Of a stretch of DNA of 64,000 bases, positions 7,977-16,834 are shown one piece after another. The first letter of the stretch is position 1. Each line of letters begins with the position of its first letter. This DNA comes from Peteryoungia desertarenae (lineage in GTDB: Bacteria > Pseudomonadota > Alphaproteobacteria > Rhizobiales > Rhizobiaceae). The stretch is taken from contig NZ_CP058350.1 of the NCBI RefSeq assembly GCF_005860795.2, forward strand, positions 808,001 through 872,000, in the 5' to 3' direction. The notes under the pieces are model-generated. The model had not been told where the DNA came from. It saw only the letters and a list, made by a program, of their open reading frames with translations, and ran no database searches. A program made the translations under genes and the position numbers.

Positions 7977-9002
7977 ATGAAAGCAGCTATCTGCATTGAA
8001 CCCGGTCGTCTTGAGCTCGTCGATAGGCCGCAACACAAACAACTTGAGCCGGGGGAAGTCAGGCTGAGCGTGAGCCATGTCGGCATCTGCGGAACCGACT
8101 ACCACATCTTTCAGGGCAAGCATCCCTTCATGACCTATCCCCGGATCATGGGTCACGAAATCTCGGCCAGGGTTATGGAAGGCGGAACAGGGGTCTTTGC
8201 GGAGAAAGGCACACTCGCCATCGTCAACCCCTATATCTCCTGTGGTCACTGCATTGCCTGCCGAAAGGGCAAGCCCAATTGCTGCATGCGCATCGAGGTC
8301 CTTGGTGTTCACCGCGACGGTGCCTTCTGCGAAGAGATCGTGGTCCCGCAGAGCAACCTCTATCTTGCCGATGGCCTGACGGCAGAAGCAGCCGCAACGG
8401 TCGAGTTTCTGGCGATTGGGGCCCATGCCGTTCGGCGTGGCATAAACACAAACGATGCCGAGCGCGCGCTTGTCATAGGCGCTGGCCCGATTGGACTTGG
8501 CACCGCCCTCTTTGCTCGTATCGCGGGCCTTGATGTAACCCTTCTGGACACGAGTGCAGAACGGCTGTCGGTAGCGGATCAGCGCTTCGGCTTTTCCCGA
8601 TCGATCCTTGGAACCTCGTCCGTTGCGTCTGATATCGCCGACCAAACAAGCGGCGAAGGCTATGACATCGTCTTTGACGCTACGGGCAACGCGGCCTCGA
8701 TGGAAAGCGCGTTCGGCTTCGTCGCCCATGGCGGAAGTCTGATCTTCGTCAGCGTGGTGAAGGACCAGATCCGCTTCTCCGACCCGGAGTTTCACAAGCG
8801 CGAAATGTGCGTTGTCGGCAGCCGGAACGCGACGCACGCCGATTTCGACTACGTCCGCGCTGCGCTGGCCGCAGGCATGGTGCCCAGTAATCTGCTGATC
8901 ACCCACCGCACGACGCTGGACAGGTTGCCACAGGACTTGCCACGCTGGGCGCTGGAAAAGACAGGCCTCATCAAGGCGGTGGTCGCAATCGGTGAGGCGT
9001 GA
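7977..9002 (+). CDS. Zinc-dependent alcohol dehydrogenase (L-galactonate/L-gulonate 5-dehydrogenase-like)
   Basis: 341-residue medium-chain dehydrogenase. Catalytic zinc ligands are in GICGTDYH and GHE (MGHEIS). The structural zinc loop CGHCIACRKGKPNCC has its four cysteines. The Rossmann motif is GAGPIGLG. The N-terminal pattern is closest, from memory, to sugar-acid dehydrogenases such as LgoD, which oxidise L-galactonate at C5. It is the last gene of the transporter unit and convergent with the exonuclease-fusion gene (9-bp gap). In this setting it likely oxidises an aldonate or deoxy-ketoaldonate intermediate. The exact substrate is unknown. Confidence 0.85.
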   Translation: MKAAICIEPGRLELVDRPQHKQLEPGEVRLSVSHVGICGTDYHIFQGKHPFMTYPRIMGHEISARVMEGGTGVFAEKGTLAIVNPYISCGHCIACRKGKPNCCMRIEVLGVHRDGAFCEEIVVPQSNLYLADGLTAEAAATVEFLAIGAHAVRRGINTNDAERALVIGAGPIGLGTALFARIAGLDVTLLDTSAERLSVADQRFGFSRSILGTSSVASDIADQTSGEGYDIVFDATGNAASMESAFGFVAHGGSLIFVSVVKDQIRFSDPEFHKREMCVVGSRNATHADFDYVRAALAAGMVPSNLLITHRTTLDRLPQDLPRWALEKTGLIKAVVAIGEA

Positions 9003-9011
9003 CGGTGGTAA

Positions 9012-11069
9012 TCAGGCCGTATTCAGATCTTTCAGCAAGCGGCGATGGCGGCGAACTTCGGTCAGGACCTCGCCAAACCTGTCATGCCCCTTGGCTTCCA
9101 GCATGGCCTTTAACTTGATGAAGGCGTCCGCCGTTGCGATCGTATCACCAAGCGCCGTGTGCCGTGCGCCTTCCGGGATATGTATCCCGAGCCTTCGTGT
9201 CAGCGCATCGAGACTGTGCGTCTCACTTTGTCCGAAGACAACGGCAGACAACAGGACCGTATCCAGAATCGGATGGTCGAAGTAGAGCCCCAGCTCTCGC
9301 TCCCGCCGCTTGAGAAATTCCATGTCGAACGGCGCGTTATGGGCAACGAGGACCGCACCGTCGGCGAAACGATGAAACCTCTCCAGCACGTCAAGCACAC
9401 CCGGCGCATCGGCAACCATATCGTCCGAAACTCCGTGGACGGCCGTTGACGACGGGGGTATCCGGCGGCCCGGATTGACAAGGCAGTCAAACACTTCCGT
9501 TTGAATCCGCCTCCCGTTTACGACCCGGACGGCCGCCAATTGAACAATCTCATCGCCTTGCTCCGGCAACAGCCCGGTGGTTTCGGTATCGAAGACAACA
9601 AAGGTCAGGTCATCCAGCCGGGCGTCGCTGATCTTCTCGTAATGCGCTCTCGCGAGGAGCTCGAAGTCATGAACCACGAAGCGGTTGCTCTGAGCCACGA
9701 CCTCATCTCGCCGTTCGGCCTGCCGGATCGACAGACAGAGTTCAGCACCGGCATTTTCCGACCTGGAACTGAGGGATGCAGCATGATTTTTCAGGATCGC
9801 GTGACCTGAGAGGCCGGCCTGACTGGCATCGAGAGAGGCATGAAGCCAGCTTTCCAGTGTCTCTGGGTCCGGCGCAGAGCCCGGCCACCTCAATTGAATG
9901 ACAGCACCACCATTTCTTTGCTCGATGACAACGGAAACATGATCGAGGGGCTGTTTGGCCTGGATATTGTCGACCAGATGCCCGATCAGAGCAGTGATAT
10001 CAAAGGCGTTGCAGCGTAGTGCGAGCCTTTCACTCGCCACCTTCACAGCCAAGCCCGTGGCTTCGAGCCGTTTCGTGATATCCCGGAGAAGGTCATGGGA
10101 AGCAATGAATGCCATTGGCCAGCCGTCCGACCGACAGGTCTCAAATCTTTCCTCCAACTGGACCATCATGGCGCGCAAGGCATCAATCTCCTGGCGTATC
10201 AGATCCGGAACAGTGCCCTGCTCTTTTGCGGCAGTTTGAGCCAGTGCCTCGACAGTGGGCGCAACACGCTCGAACACATCGGACAGAAGGGCATCCCGGC
10301 GTGCATGACCGGCAAGTTCGGTCGTCACATCGCGCAAGGTCAAGGCATAGGCTGCCCGGTCATCCGAACTGCTGCCAACTAGACGCATGCGGACAGCAAG
10401 CCTCCGGCTGCCATCGGGTGTCGTGCAGAGCATTTCAGCCGTGTCGCTAGTATCACCATCAAGCAGCCGATGATGAGCCTGACGGACAGGTCCATCCTTG
10501 ATGAAATCGAAGAGGTTGCGATCGAGGCAAAGAGGGATTTTCTCGGTACTCAGCAGGCGATGCGCAGCACCGTTATAGAAGACGATCCGGTGACGGCTCG
10601 TGCAAAGGAGAACGCCGGGCGGAACATCGGCAAGAAGCTCCTCAAGCTTGCTTTTGTCGCCAGACAACCGCGCCGTCTCTCGGGCAACGGATTCGGTCGC
10701 CGCGTTACGGGCCTGAGCCAGCGTTGCCGCTGCCGCCGAAGCGGCGTCAGCCAGATCGCCAAGATATTTCGCCTGCGACTTGTCGAGCTCATCCTCGACA
10801 TGAGCATGGGTGCGCGCCCTGATTGCCCCGGCCAGCCCTTCAATGGGTTTGGCCATGTTGATATCGAAAAGATACCAGAACCAGGCAAAGAGGCCGAGGA
10901 GCACGAAACCGGCGACAATTGCGCCCCTCAGGAGCCCGTTCAACGCTTCGGGGTTGCTGCCATTCGGCAACCCGAACCAGAGAACGAGAGCAAGCGCCAG
11001 CAATGTGCCGATCGCCAAAGCCACAAAGAACAGGAAAATCCGAACCCTAAGGCTCAATCGTACCAACAT
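9012..11069 (-). CDS. Membrane-anchored PAS / degenerate kinase domain / DEDDh 3'-5' exonuclease fusion
   Basis: 685 residues. There are two N-terminal membrane helices (about 8-33 and 45-67), a HAMP/coiled-coil-like stretch (about 68-130) and a PAS-like region (about 140-260, LADVPPGVLLCTSRHRIVFY). A region (about 330-455) resembles a histidine-kinase ATPase domain (ALIGHLVDNIQ; GLSGHAILKNHAASL), but no phospho-acceptor H-box is evident. The C-terminal DnaQ-like exonuclease has FDTETTG (D494, E496), HNAPFDMEF and RHTALGD. All DEDDh residues are present, so nuclease activity is likely. The operon also holds the DUF294 protein and the symporter pair, a neighbourhood I recall from gamma- and alphaproteobacteria. 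The role of a membrane sensor-exonuclease is unknown. Confidence 0.85.
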   Translation of the reverse strand: MLVRLSLRVRIFLFFVALAIGTLLALALVLWFGLPNGSNPEALNGLLRGAIVAGFVLLGLFAWFWYLFDINMAKPIEGLAGAIRARTHAHVEDELDKSQAKYLGDLADAASAAAATLAQARNAATESVARETARLSGDKSKLEELLADVPPGVLLCTSRHRIVFYNGAAHRLLSTEKIPLCLDRNLFDFIKDGPVRQAHHRLLDGDTSDTAEMLCTTPDGSRRLAVRMRLVGSSSDDRAAYALTLRDVTTELAGHARRDALLSDVFERVAPTVEALAQTAAKEQGTVPDLIRQEIDALRAMMVQLEERFETCRSDGWPMAFIASHDLLRDITKRLEATGLAVKVASERLALRCNAFDITALIGHLVDNIQAKQPLDHVSVVIEQRNGGAVIQLRWPGSAPDPETLESWLHASLDASQAGLSGHAILKNHAASLSSRSENAGAELCLSIRQAERRDEVVAQSNRFVVHDFELLARAHYEKISDARLDDLTFVVFDTETTGLLPEQGDEIVQLAAVRVVNGRRIQTEVFDCLVNPGRRIPPSSTAVHGVSDDMVADAPGVLDVLERFHRFADGAVLVAHNAPFDMEFLKRRERELGLYFDHPILDTVLLSAVVFGQSETHSLDALTRRLGIHIPEGARHTALGDTIATADAFIKLKAMLEAKGHDRFGEVLTEVRRHRRLLKDLNTA

Positions 11070-11152
11070 CCGCGCCTCCCCTCAGTGCTGGACCCTTTCG
11101 ATCATCGCGCATGCTCCTCCGGCATGCATTGATCCAGAGCATATCAGCCGAG

Positions 11153-11692
11153 TTAAGTTGACGTACCCGCCTGACCCGCACAGGCGGCCCGAAGTGTTGG
11201 GTCATCCGGGCCGACATTGATCCAGTCTGCGCCGGTGATCGTGCCGTCATCGGCCACGGAAACATCGCTTCCAAGCAGATCTGCACGCCTTGCACCGGGG
11301 CAATCGAAGACAACCTTCAATCGCGCAGATTGCTGCCAGCGGGCTGCGAGAACGAGGTCTACCATGACCTGACCGGGATGATTGGGATGCGTCTGGGCAG
11401 TCCTCATGTCCACGGCAGTGAACCGGTTGATCACCGGCTTGTAATAGCTCCAGGGGCGCCAGAAATCCTCGGCACCATTGCTCCAGGCGACGGTCACCTC
11501 AGGCGGCATTGCCTGGGTGACACGATCAAACCAGCTATACTCGCTCCAGATGGTATAGCTCAGCATTCCAAGGCCTGCGGACGCAGGAACGATCCACTTC
11601 GGAAGACGATAGCGCGTGATGAAGCGCAGCGTCATGGCGATACCGGCCACGGCAACAGCTGAAACCACCGCCGCGATGAACTCAAACAGCAT
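11153..11692 (-). CDS. Hypothetical small membrane protein
   Basis: 179 residues, no family recognised with confidence. A hydrophobic segment (LFEFIAAVVSAVAVAGIAMT, about 2-25) and a second weaker one (about 33-52, WIVPASAGLGMLSY) are followed by a soluble part rich in Trp/Tyr (WSEYSWFDRV; FWRPWSYYKPVINR) with two late cysteines. It sits 12 bp after the DUF294 gene and 83 bp before the exonuclease fusion, on the same strand. It is therefore probably a co-expressed membrane partner of that system. Confidence 0.75.
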   Translation of the reverse strand: MLFEFIAAVVSAVAVAGIAMTLRFITRYRLPKWIVPASAGLGMLSYTIWSEYSWFDRVTQAMPPEVTVAWSNGAEDFWRPWSYYKPVINRFTAVDMRTAQTHPNHPGQVMVDLVLAARWQQSARLKVVFDCPGARRADLLGSDVSVADDGTITGADWINVGPDDPTLRAACAGQAGTST

Positions 11693-11704
11693 TTACGATG
11701 TCCT

Positions 11705-13531
11705 TCAAATCGGAGCACTCCGCCCATGGCCGAGCGCAGACTGCATTGTGCGAACCACGACGAAGGCGTCGCGCAAATGCGATCGCTCAAAGTCGCCGAA
11801 GTCATAGGGTGCGAGGAAGTTATCCGGCTTCTTGCCGCTTCTCACCTGAGAGGCCTGGTTTCTCAAACGCATCTCCGCAATCAGATCGTAAGCCGCGATA
11901 AGATCCTTGGCCCCCGCGCCCGAGATGATACCTGCCGCTTCGGCAGCGACAAGCCGTGCACGTGTATTCACCGGTGGAAGCCGACCCTGCAAGGCATAAA
12001 CACGACCGAGGTCGACGACCGGAACAACGCCATTGTGCTTCATATCGATATGATTGCGATGCTCGCCGCTTCTGACGGTCGCAAATCCCCGCAGGAGCCC
12101 GAGCGGTGGCGCATGCTTGAGCGAATTGGTGATCATATGCGCCACGAAGATTGAGTTCTTGCTCGCATTTTCCAGCGTCTCGGACTGCAGATCCTGAAAG
12201 AGCGACGAAGCCCCGCAGATCGGCCTCAAATCAAACATCACGCTCGAGAGCATTTGCGCCATGGGGTCGGGCTTGTGGATCCAGTCCCGAAAATAGCTGC
12301 GCCAGACATGCACCGGCTGGCACCATTTGGGATTGGTTGCCATCATGTCGCCCGGACAAAAATAATAGCCGCAGGCATCCAGATTATGGCTGACAAACAA
12401 AGCCAGCTTGTTGAACCAATCCATGTCCTCTTCAGTGACGCTGTCATCAATGAAAATGCAATTGTCCTGGTCGCTGACACCGGTCTGCTCCTGTCGACCC
12501 TGGCTGCCGCAGGCAAGCCAGACATAGGGAACAGGCGGCGGCCCCAGTTCCTTCTCAGCCAACATGATCAGCCGTCGCGTCACCGTATCGGCAATATCGG
12601 TGATGAGCCGGGTGACCACCTCGTGAGCATTGTTTCCGCCAACGAGTTGCACCAGCAATTGCGGGATGCGCGCCGTGATCGTCCTCATGTCCTCGACAGT
12701 CGAGGCTGACGAGATTTCCCGAACGAGAAGCGCCGAGGAGATTGCCTGGAAGCGGGTAAGATCCGTCTGTGTGATCATGCCGATCAGCATATCGCCCTTG
12801 ACGACCGGCAGGTGTCCGACGCGCCTCTCCACCATAAGATGCAAGACGTCGGAGCCAAGCGCCTCACCGGGAAGTCCGATTGGATCAGCCGTCATGATCG
12901 CCGAAACCTGGGTCTGGTCAGGATCGAGCCCTTGACTGAGGACCTGTGTAGTCAGGTCGCGTGTCGTGACGATGCCAAGAAGGCGATCATTTTCCACCAC
13001 GCCAAGGCTTGAGACATGCCGCTCCGCCATGCGTTGCGCCGCGACCCTTACGGAATCCAAAGGCCCGCAGGTAATAGGTGGATGCGACATCAATTCGCTC
13101 ACCCTCTGCATGGACATATCATTGCGTCGCGCATCTGAGGCGCGACCGCGTGTAAAGAAACGTTGGAAGGCGGCATGATCCGCCATCAATCGTTTGAATT
13201 CCGCCGTCGGCAGGATCAGCAAACGGGATCGGTCGGTCGTTCGCGCCTGGGTAACCGCGCGTCCGTCGCGCAAGAGACCGCGTTCGCCGAAGGAATTTCG
13301 GGGACTGAGTTGGGAAACGACGGTTCCTGCTGCGTCAAGGACTTGCACGGAGCCATCCATGATCAGGTACAGACCCGGCAGCGGGTCACCAACCGCATAA
13401 ATTTCGCTCTCGGCTTCGATGACCTCGGACAGGAAGCGCCCGGCGACCTGTTTCAATTCATCGGCTGAGAGACTGTCGTACGGATGAACCGTTTCAAGAA
13501 AGCGCGCAATTTCCGCATGGGACTGGTCCAT
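11705..13531 (-). CDS. Cyclic-nucleotide-binding / CBS / DUF294 nucleotidyltransferase-like protein
   Basis: About 608 residues from ATG 13531. I chose this over ATG 13564 because the upstream ATG abuts a terminator, while 13531 has GAGG 6 bases upstream. Domains in order: cNMP-binding (about 10-125, GDPLPGLYLIMDGSVQVLD), a CBS pair (about 145-270, CGPLDSVRVAAQRMAERHVS and IMTADPIGLPGEAL), a nucleotidyltransferase-like core (about 330-370, CGSQGRQEQTGVSDQDNCIF, with G-S and D-x-D) and a C-terminal DUF294 substrate domain (about 460-600). The family is GlnD-like in its core. It is predicted to respond to nucleotides and modify or signal to partners. It lies directly downstream of the symporter and upstream of the exonuclease fusion. 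Confidence 0.9.
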   Translation of the reverse strand: MDQSHAEIARFLETVHPYDSLSADELKQVAGRFLSEVIEAESEIYAVGDPLPGLYLIMDGSVQVLDAAGTVVSQLSPRNSFGERGLLRDGRAVTQARTTDRSRLLILPTAEFKRLMADHAAFQRFFTRGRASDARRNDMSMQRVSELMSHPPITCGPLDSVRVAAQRMAERHVSSLGVVENDRLLGIVTTRDLTTQVLSQGLDPDQTQVSAIMTADPIGLPGEALGSDVLHLMVERRVGHLPVVKGDMLIGMITQTDLTRFQAISSALLVREISSASTVEDMRTITARIPQLLVQLVGGNNAHEVVTRLITDIADTVTRRLIMLAEKELGPPPVPYVWLACGSQGRQEQTGVSDQDNCIFIDDSVTEEDMDWFNKLALFVSHNLDACGYYFCPGDMMATNPKWCQPVHVWRSYFRDWIHKPDPMAQMLSSVMFDLRPICGASSLFQDLQSETLENASKNSIFVAHMITNSLKHAPPLGLLRGFATVRSGEHRNHIDMKHNGVVPVVDLGRVYALQGRLPPVNTRARLVAAEAAGIISGAGAKDLIAAYDLIAEMRLRNQASQVRSGKKPDNFLAPYDFGDFERSHLRDAFVVVRTMQSALGHGRSAPI

Positions 13532-13572
13532 GAAAACCTCGATAGGGCGCGGTCTGCCCTTCATCCCGGGTA

Positions 13573-13602
13573 AAACAAAACGGGCGGCCTGAGCCGCCCG
13601 TC
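13573..13602 (-). terminator. Rho-independent terminator after the symporter gene
   Basis: On the minus strand, GACGGGCGGC ... GCCGCCCG forms an 8-bp GC stem (13581-13588/13593-13600) followed by TTTTGTTTT. It lies between the symporter stop (13619) and the DUF294 start, so the DUF294 gene depends on read-through or its own promoter. Confidence 0.8.
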
Positions 13603-13618
13603 AAATTGCTTCCAGGTC

Positions 13619-15385
13619 TTAGTGGGCGATCGCACCACCCGCACCACGCGGGATACGGATCGACTCGACCAGATCCTGAACATCCTTCGGCGGAGGAGCC
13701 GTGGCAGCCGAGACTGCGAAGGCAACGACGAAGTTGAGCAGCGCACCGATCGGACCAAAGGCGCTCGGTGGAACACCGAACAGGTAGTTGGCCGGGATGT
13801 TCTCCAGCATGTTCGTACCCGGGATGAAGAACCATCCGAGATAGGTGAACAGGTAGAGGCAGGTTACGACGAGACCCGTAATCATGCCGAGCGTCGCACC
13901 GAGCGAGTTGATACGCTTGGAGAAGATGCCCATCATGAGTGCCGGGAAGAGTGTCGCTGCGGCAAGACCGAAGGCGAGCGCCACAACCTGGGCGGCAAAG
14001 CCCGGAGGATTGAGGCCAAGCAGCGTCGCAACCAGGATGGCACCGGCCATCGAGATACGGGCTGCGAGCAGCTCTCCCTTTTCCGAAATATCCGGCTTCA
14101 GGAAGTCCTTGATCAAGTCATGGCTGATGGCAGACGAGATCGCAAGCAACAGACCGGCTGCGGTTGAAAGCGCCGCCGCCAGACCGCCAGCTGCGATCAG
14201 AGCGATAACCCAGCCCGGAAGCTGTGCAATCTCCGGATTGGCGAGAACAAGGATGTCGTTGTTGATGGTCAGTTCGTTGCCAGTCCAGCCACGGGCTGTG
14301 GCTGTGTCGGCGAAGCCAGCGGCCTTGTCGTTGTAGTACTGAATACGACCGTCGCCATTCTTGTCTTCAAACTTCAGAAGACCCGTGACTTCCCAGTTCT
14401 TCATCCAGTCCGGACGCTCTTCGTAAAGAACGGCCTGCTGATCTGTCCCGTTCGGGAAGATGGTGTCGATGATGTTCAGACGAGCCATGGCGCCGACAGC
14501 CGGAGCCGTCAGGTAGAGAAGCGCGATGAACACCAGCGCCCAGCCTGCCGACCAACGTGCGTCGGAGACCTTGGGAACGGTGAAGAAGCGGATGATGACG
14601 TGCGGCAGACCGGCAGTACCGATCATCAGCGACAGCGTGAACAGAGCCATGTTAACCGGCGATGTTCCTGCAGTATACTGGTTGAAGCCGAGGTCCTGAA
14701 CCACCTGATCCAGCTTCTGCAACAGCGGCAGGCCCGATTCGGTGTGGGTCGAGAACAGGCCAAGACCCGGAATCGGATTGCCGGTCAGCTGCAGCGAAAT
14801 GAAGACTGCCGGGATCGTATAGGCGATGATCAGAACGATGTACTGGGCAACCTGGGTATAGGTAATGCCCTTCATGCCGCCAAGAACGGCGTAAACGAAG
14901 ACGACCGCGGAAGCGAGCCAGAGGCCCGTTGAAACGTCAACTTCGAGGAAGCGCGAGAAGGCAACGCCGGCACCGGTCATCTGGCCGATAACATAGGTGA
15001 CGGAGATGACGATCAGGCAGACGACAGCCGTCAGGCGAGCGCCCTGGCTGTAGAAGCGGTCACCGATGAACTGCGGCACGGTGAACTTGCCGAATTTGCG
15101 CAGGTAAGGCGCAAGAAGGAGTGCGAGAAGCACGTAGCCACCCGTCCAGCCCATGAGGAAGGACGAGTTGTTGTAACCAACGGCAGCAATCAGCCCGGCC
15201 ATCGAGATGAAGGACGCAGCCGACATCCAGTCTGCAGCGGTTGCCATGCCGTTCATGACAGGGTTGACACCCCGGTTTGCGGCGTAGAACTCGGCGGTGC
15301 TGCCCGCCCGGGCCCAGATCGCGATGCCGATATACAGCGCGAACGACGCGCCGACGATCAGCAGGTTAAGTGTATATTGATCCAC
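13619..15385 (-). CDS. Sodium:solute symporter, acetate permease (ActP)-like / VC_2705 subfamily
   Basis: 588 residues with about 13 membrane segments of the SSS family (AADWMSAASFISMAGLIAAV, GGYVLLALLLAPYLRKFGKF, GLAAALSTAAGLLLAISSAI). A polar insert of about 80 residues after the seventh or eighth helix carries DKNGDGRIQYYN (residues 341-352), which looks like an incomplete EF-hand loop. Such symporters import monocarboxylates with sodium. The gene is preceded by the DUF4212 small subunit (12-bp gap), the usual pairing in this subfamily, and followed by a strong terminator. The transported solute is not determined. Confidence 0.9.
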   Translation of the reverse strand: MDQYTLNLLIVGASFALYIGIAIWARAGSTAEFYAANRGVNPVMNGMATAADWMSAASFISMAGLIAAVGYNNSSFLMGWTGGYVLLALLLAPYLRKFGKFTVPQFIGDRFYSQGARLTAVVCLIVISVTYVIGQMTGAGVAFSRFLEVDVSTGLWLASAVVFVYAVLGGMKGITYTQVAQYIVLIIAYTIPAVFISLQLTGNPIPGLGLFSTHTESGLPLLQKLDQVVQDLGFNQYTAGTSPVNMALFTLSLMIGTAGLPHVIIRFFTVPKVSDARWSAGWALVFIALLYLTAPAVGAMARLNIIDTIFPNGTDQQAVLYEERPDWMKNWEVTGLLKFEDKNGDGRIQYYNDKAAGFADTATARGWTGNELTINNDILVLANPEIAQLPGWVIALIAAGGLAAALSTAAGLLLAISSAISHDLIKDFLKPDISEKGELLAARISMAGAILVATLLGLNPPGFAAQVVALAFGLAAATLFPALMMGIFSKRINSLGATLGMITGLVVTCLYLFTYLGWFFIPGTNMLENIPANYLFGVPPSAFGPIGALLNFVVAFAVSAATAPPPKDVQDLVESIRIPRGAGGAIAH

Positions 15386-15397
15386 GACTGCTCCCCC

Positions 15398-15655
15398 TTA
15401 TTCCTCATCGACACCGAATTCACGGTCGATTTTGTTCATGTAGGCAGCATAGCCGAAGATCAGCGCCATGAAGACGAGGATCGAACCTTGCTGCGCAAAC
15501 CAGAAGCCGAGATCGGTTCCGCCGATTGAGATGCCCGAAAGCATCGGACGCAATAGAATGCCGAAGCCGTATGATGAGACCGCCCAGATCGCCAAAGAAA
15601 TATAGATGATCCGTTTGTTCGCGGCCCAGTAGGCATTGGACGACTTGTCCGCCAT
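15398..15655 (-). CDS. DUF4212 protein, sodium:solute symporter small subunit
   Basis: 85 residues from ATG 15655, with GGGAG just upstream. There are two membrane helices (about 14-40 and 50-72): IIYISLAIWAVSSYGFGILL, then FWFAQQGSILVFMALIFGYA and a charged tail YMNKIDREFGVDEE. This is the classic small subunit found immediately 5' of VC_2705-type symporters. It is co-transcribed with the symporter gene 12 bp downstream. A longer in-frame extension up to 15940 lacks a good ribosome site and hydrophobic pattern, so I reject it. Confidence 0.88.
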   Translation of the reverse strand: MADKSSNAYWAANKRIIYISLAIWAVSSYGFGILLRPMLSGISIGGTDLGFWFAQQGSILVFMALIFGYAAYMNKIDREFGVDEE

Positions 15656-16117
15656 GAGTGCTACTCCCTGAGTTTCCTCCAAACCCGGCACCCCTCCTAG
15701 GACACCGTTCCCCTCCCCACACAGCCTGCCCAAAGATCTCCCACGACAGACGGCGGCGATGGTGGAGCTTCTAGGATTAATCGAAGCCTGAACGAGCGTA
15801 TACCCTTGCCTTGGTAGTATGCCGCAGGGCCTTGACGAACCCGGTTTTCTTGCGATTCCGCAATTTCGGCATTGCAAGAAACAACAAAGATTCGCTCTCC
15901 TTTTCAGAAGGATAGAACGCCAGAGAGCCCCTTGCAGCAAAAGTGCAGCAAGGGGCCGGCTCCAAATTCTCGCCTGCCGGTCATGGTCGTCGTGTGCAGA
16001 CTCCCCTTGCGTTGAAGCCTTGTCGCGTGACGGTTTTCAGTGTCCAGCGATGATGGGTTTCACTCTGTCATCTCGACATGGGACCGCTGACAACACCCGG
16101 TTTCTCCATGAAATGAG

Positions 16118-16190
16118 CAGAAAGAGGGGATTTGATCCTTCGACACCCTTGCGCATGGGAGACGTCTTGAGCGCCAGAGTCGCTTCTCTG
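16118..16190 (-). other. Possible degenerate tRNA-Ser relic
   Basis: On the minus strand, CAGAGAAG near 16190 can pair with CTTTCTG (16118-16124) as an acceptor stem. CCCATGCGCAAGGGTGTC looks like the long variable arm of serine tRNAs, and GGATCAAATCCCC resembles a T-arm. The D-arm and anticodon arm do not fold, the T-stem has mismatches and there is no CCA, so it is a relic or coincidence rather than a working tRNA. Confidence 0.25.
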
Positions 16191-16282
16191 ATCACGCGCG
16201 CCACCCCTGGGCGCGGGCTTCCCGGTGGCGTTAAAGCTGGCATCTAACGAGACCTTATATGCGGGCATGTCATGCTTTTGCC

Positions 16283-16311
16283 TTGACAGTTTTCAGGCAC
16301 TACCTTATGCG
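16283..16311 (+). promoter_or_regulatory. Probable sigma-70 promoter of rplU-rpmA
   Basis: A consensus -35 TTGACA (16283-16288) is followed after 17 bases by TATGCG (16306-16311). This leaves a leader of about 165 nt before rplU. Confidence 0.55.
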
Positions 16312-16483
16312 AGCCCGTGAATGTGACATGGGCGAACTGTGTCTAGCGTTTATCCGTGCATACGGATCTCACCGGTCAGTTGCACTTTGCAGATCCTGCA
16401 AAGAAACAGGCTGATCCACCCGACTGACAAGAAGACGGCCCCTCGGCAAGGGGAGAGCCGGAACGAACATGAAAGGATAAAAA

Positions 16484-16798
16484 ATGTTCGCAGTCATCAA
16501 GACCGGCGGTAAGCAGTACCGCGTAAACGCCAACGACGTGCTGACCATCGAAAAGCTGGAAGCCGAAGCGGGCGCAACCATTGAATTCACCGAGGTTCTC
16601 GTTGTTGGCGAAGGTGCAGATGCCAAGTTCGGCGCCCCCTTCGTTGCCGGCGCGTCCGTCAAGGCTGAGGTCGTAGAGCATAACCGTGGCAAGAAGGTCA
16701 TCGCCTTTAAGAAGCGTCGTCGCCAGAACTCCAAGCGTTCGCGCGGTCATCGCCAGCACCACACGGTAGTGCGCATCACCGACATCGTCGCAGCGTAA
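16484..16798 (+). CDS. rplU: 50S ribosomal protein L21
   Basis: 104 residues, the usual bacterial length. It starts [20 protein letters not shown] and contains the L21 signature region around [20 protein letters not shown], ending in a histidine-rich [12 protein letters not shown] tail that binds 23S rRNA. The AAAGGATAAAA ribosome site precedes ATG 16484. It is followed by rpmA after 36 bp, the conserved rplU-rpmA pair whose products neighbour each other in the large subunit. Confidence 0.98.
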   Translation: MFAVIKTGGKQYRVNANDVLTIEKLEAEAGATIEFTEVLVVGEGADAKFGAPFVAGASVKAEVVEHNRGKKVIAFKKRRRQNSKRSRGHRQHHTVVRITDIVAA

Positions 16799-16834
16799 CG
16801 GTCAACGAGAAACACGGTTTAAAGGAGAAATCCC

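Larger units (their letters stand above)
15656..16483. other. 828-bp intergenic region between the symporter operon and rplU
   Basis: Divergent control region. Contents that I can support: a perfect 8-bp-stem hairpin CCCCTTGC/GCAAGGGG at 15928-15955 with no T-run, a degenerate serine-tRNA-like sequence at 16118-16190, the rplU promoter at 16283-16311, and a leader with two small hairpins (16386-16404, CTTTGCAG/CTGCAAAG; and CCCCT/AGGGG near 16440-16454). No convincing coding sequence. Confidence 0.6.

Noticed and set aside
15928..15955. Hairpin CCCCTTGC/GCAAGGGG as a terminator
   Set aside because: No T-run on either side and no gene ends nearby.
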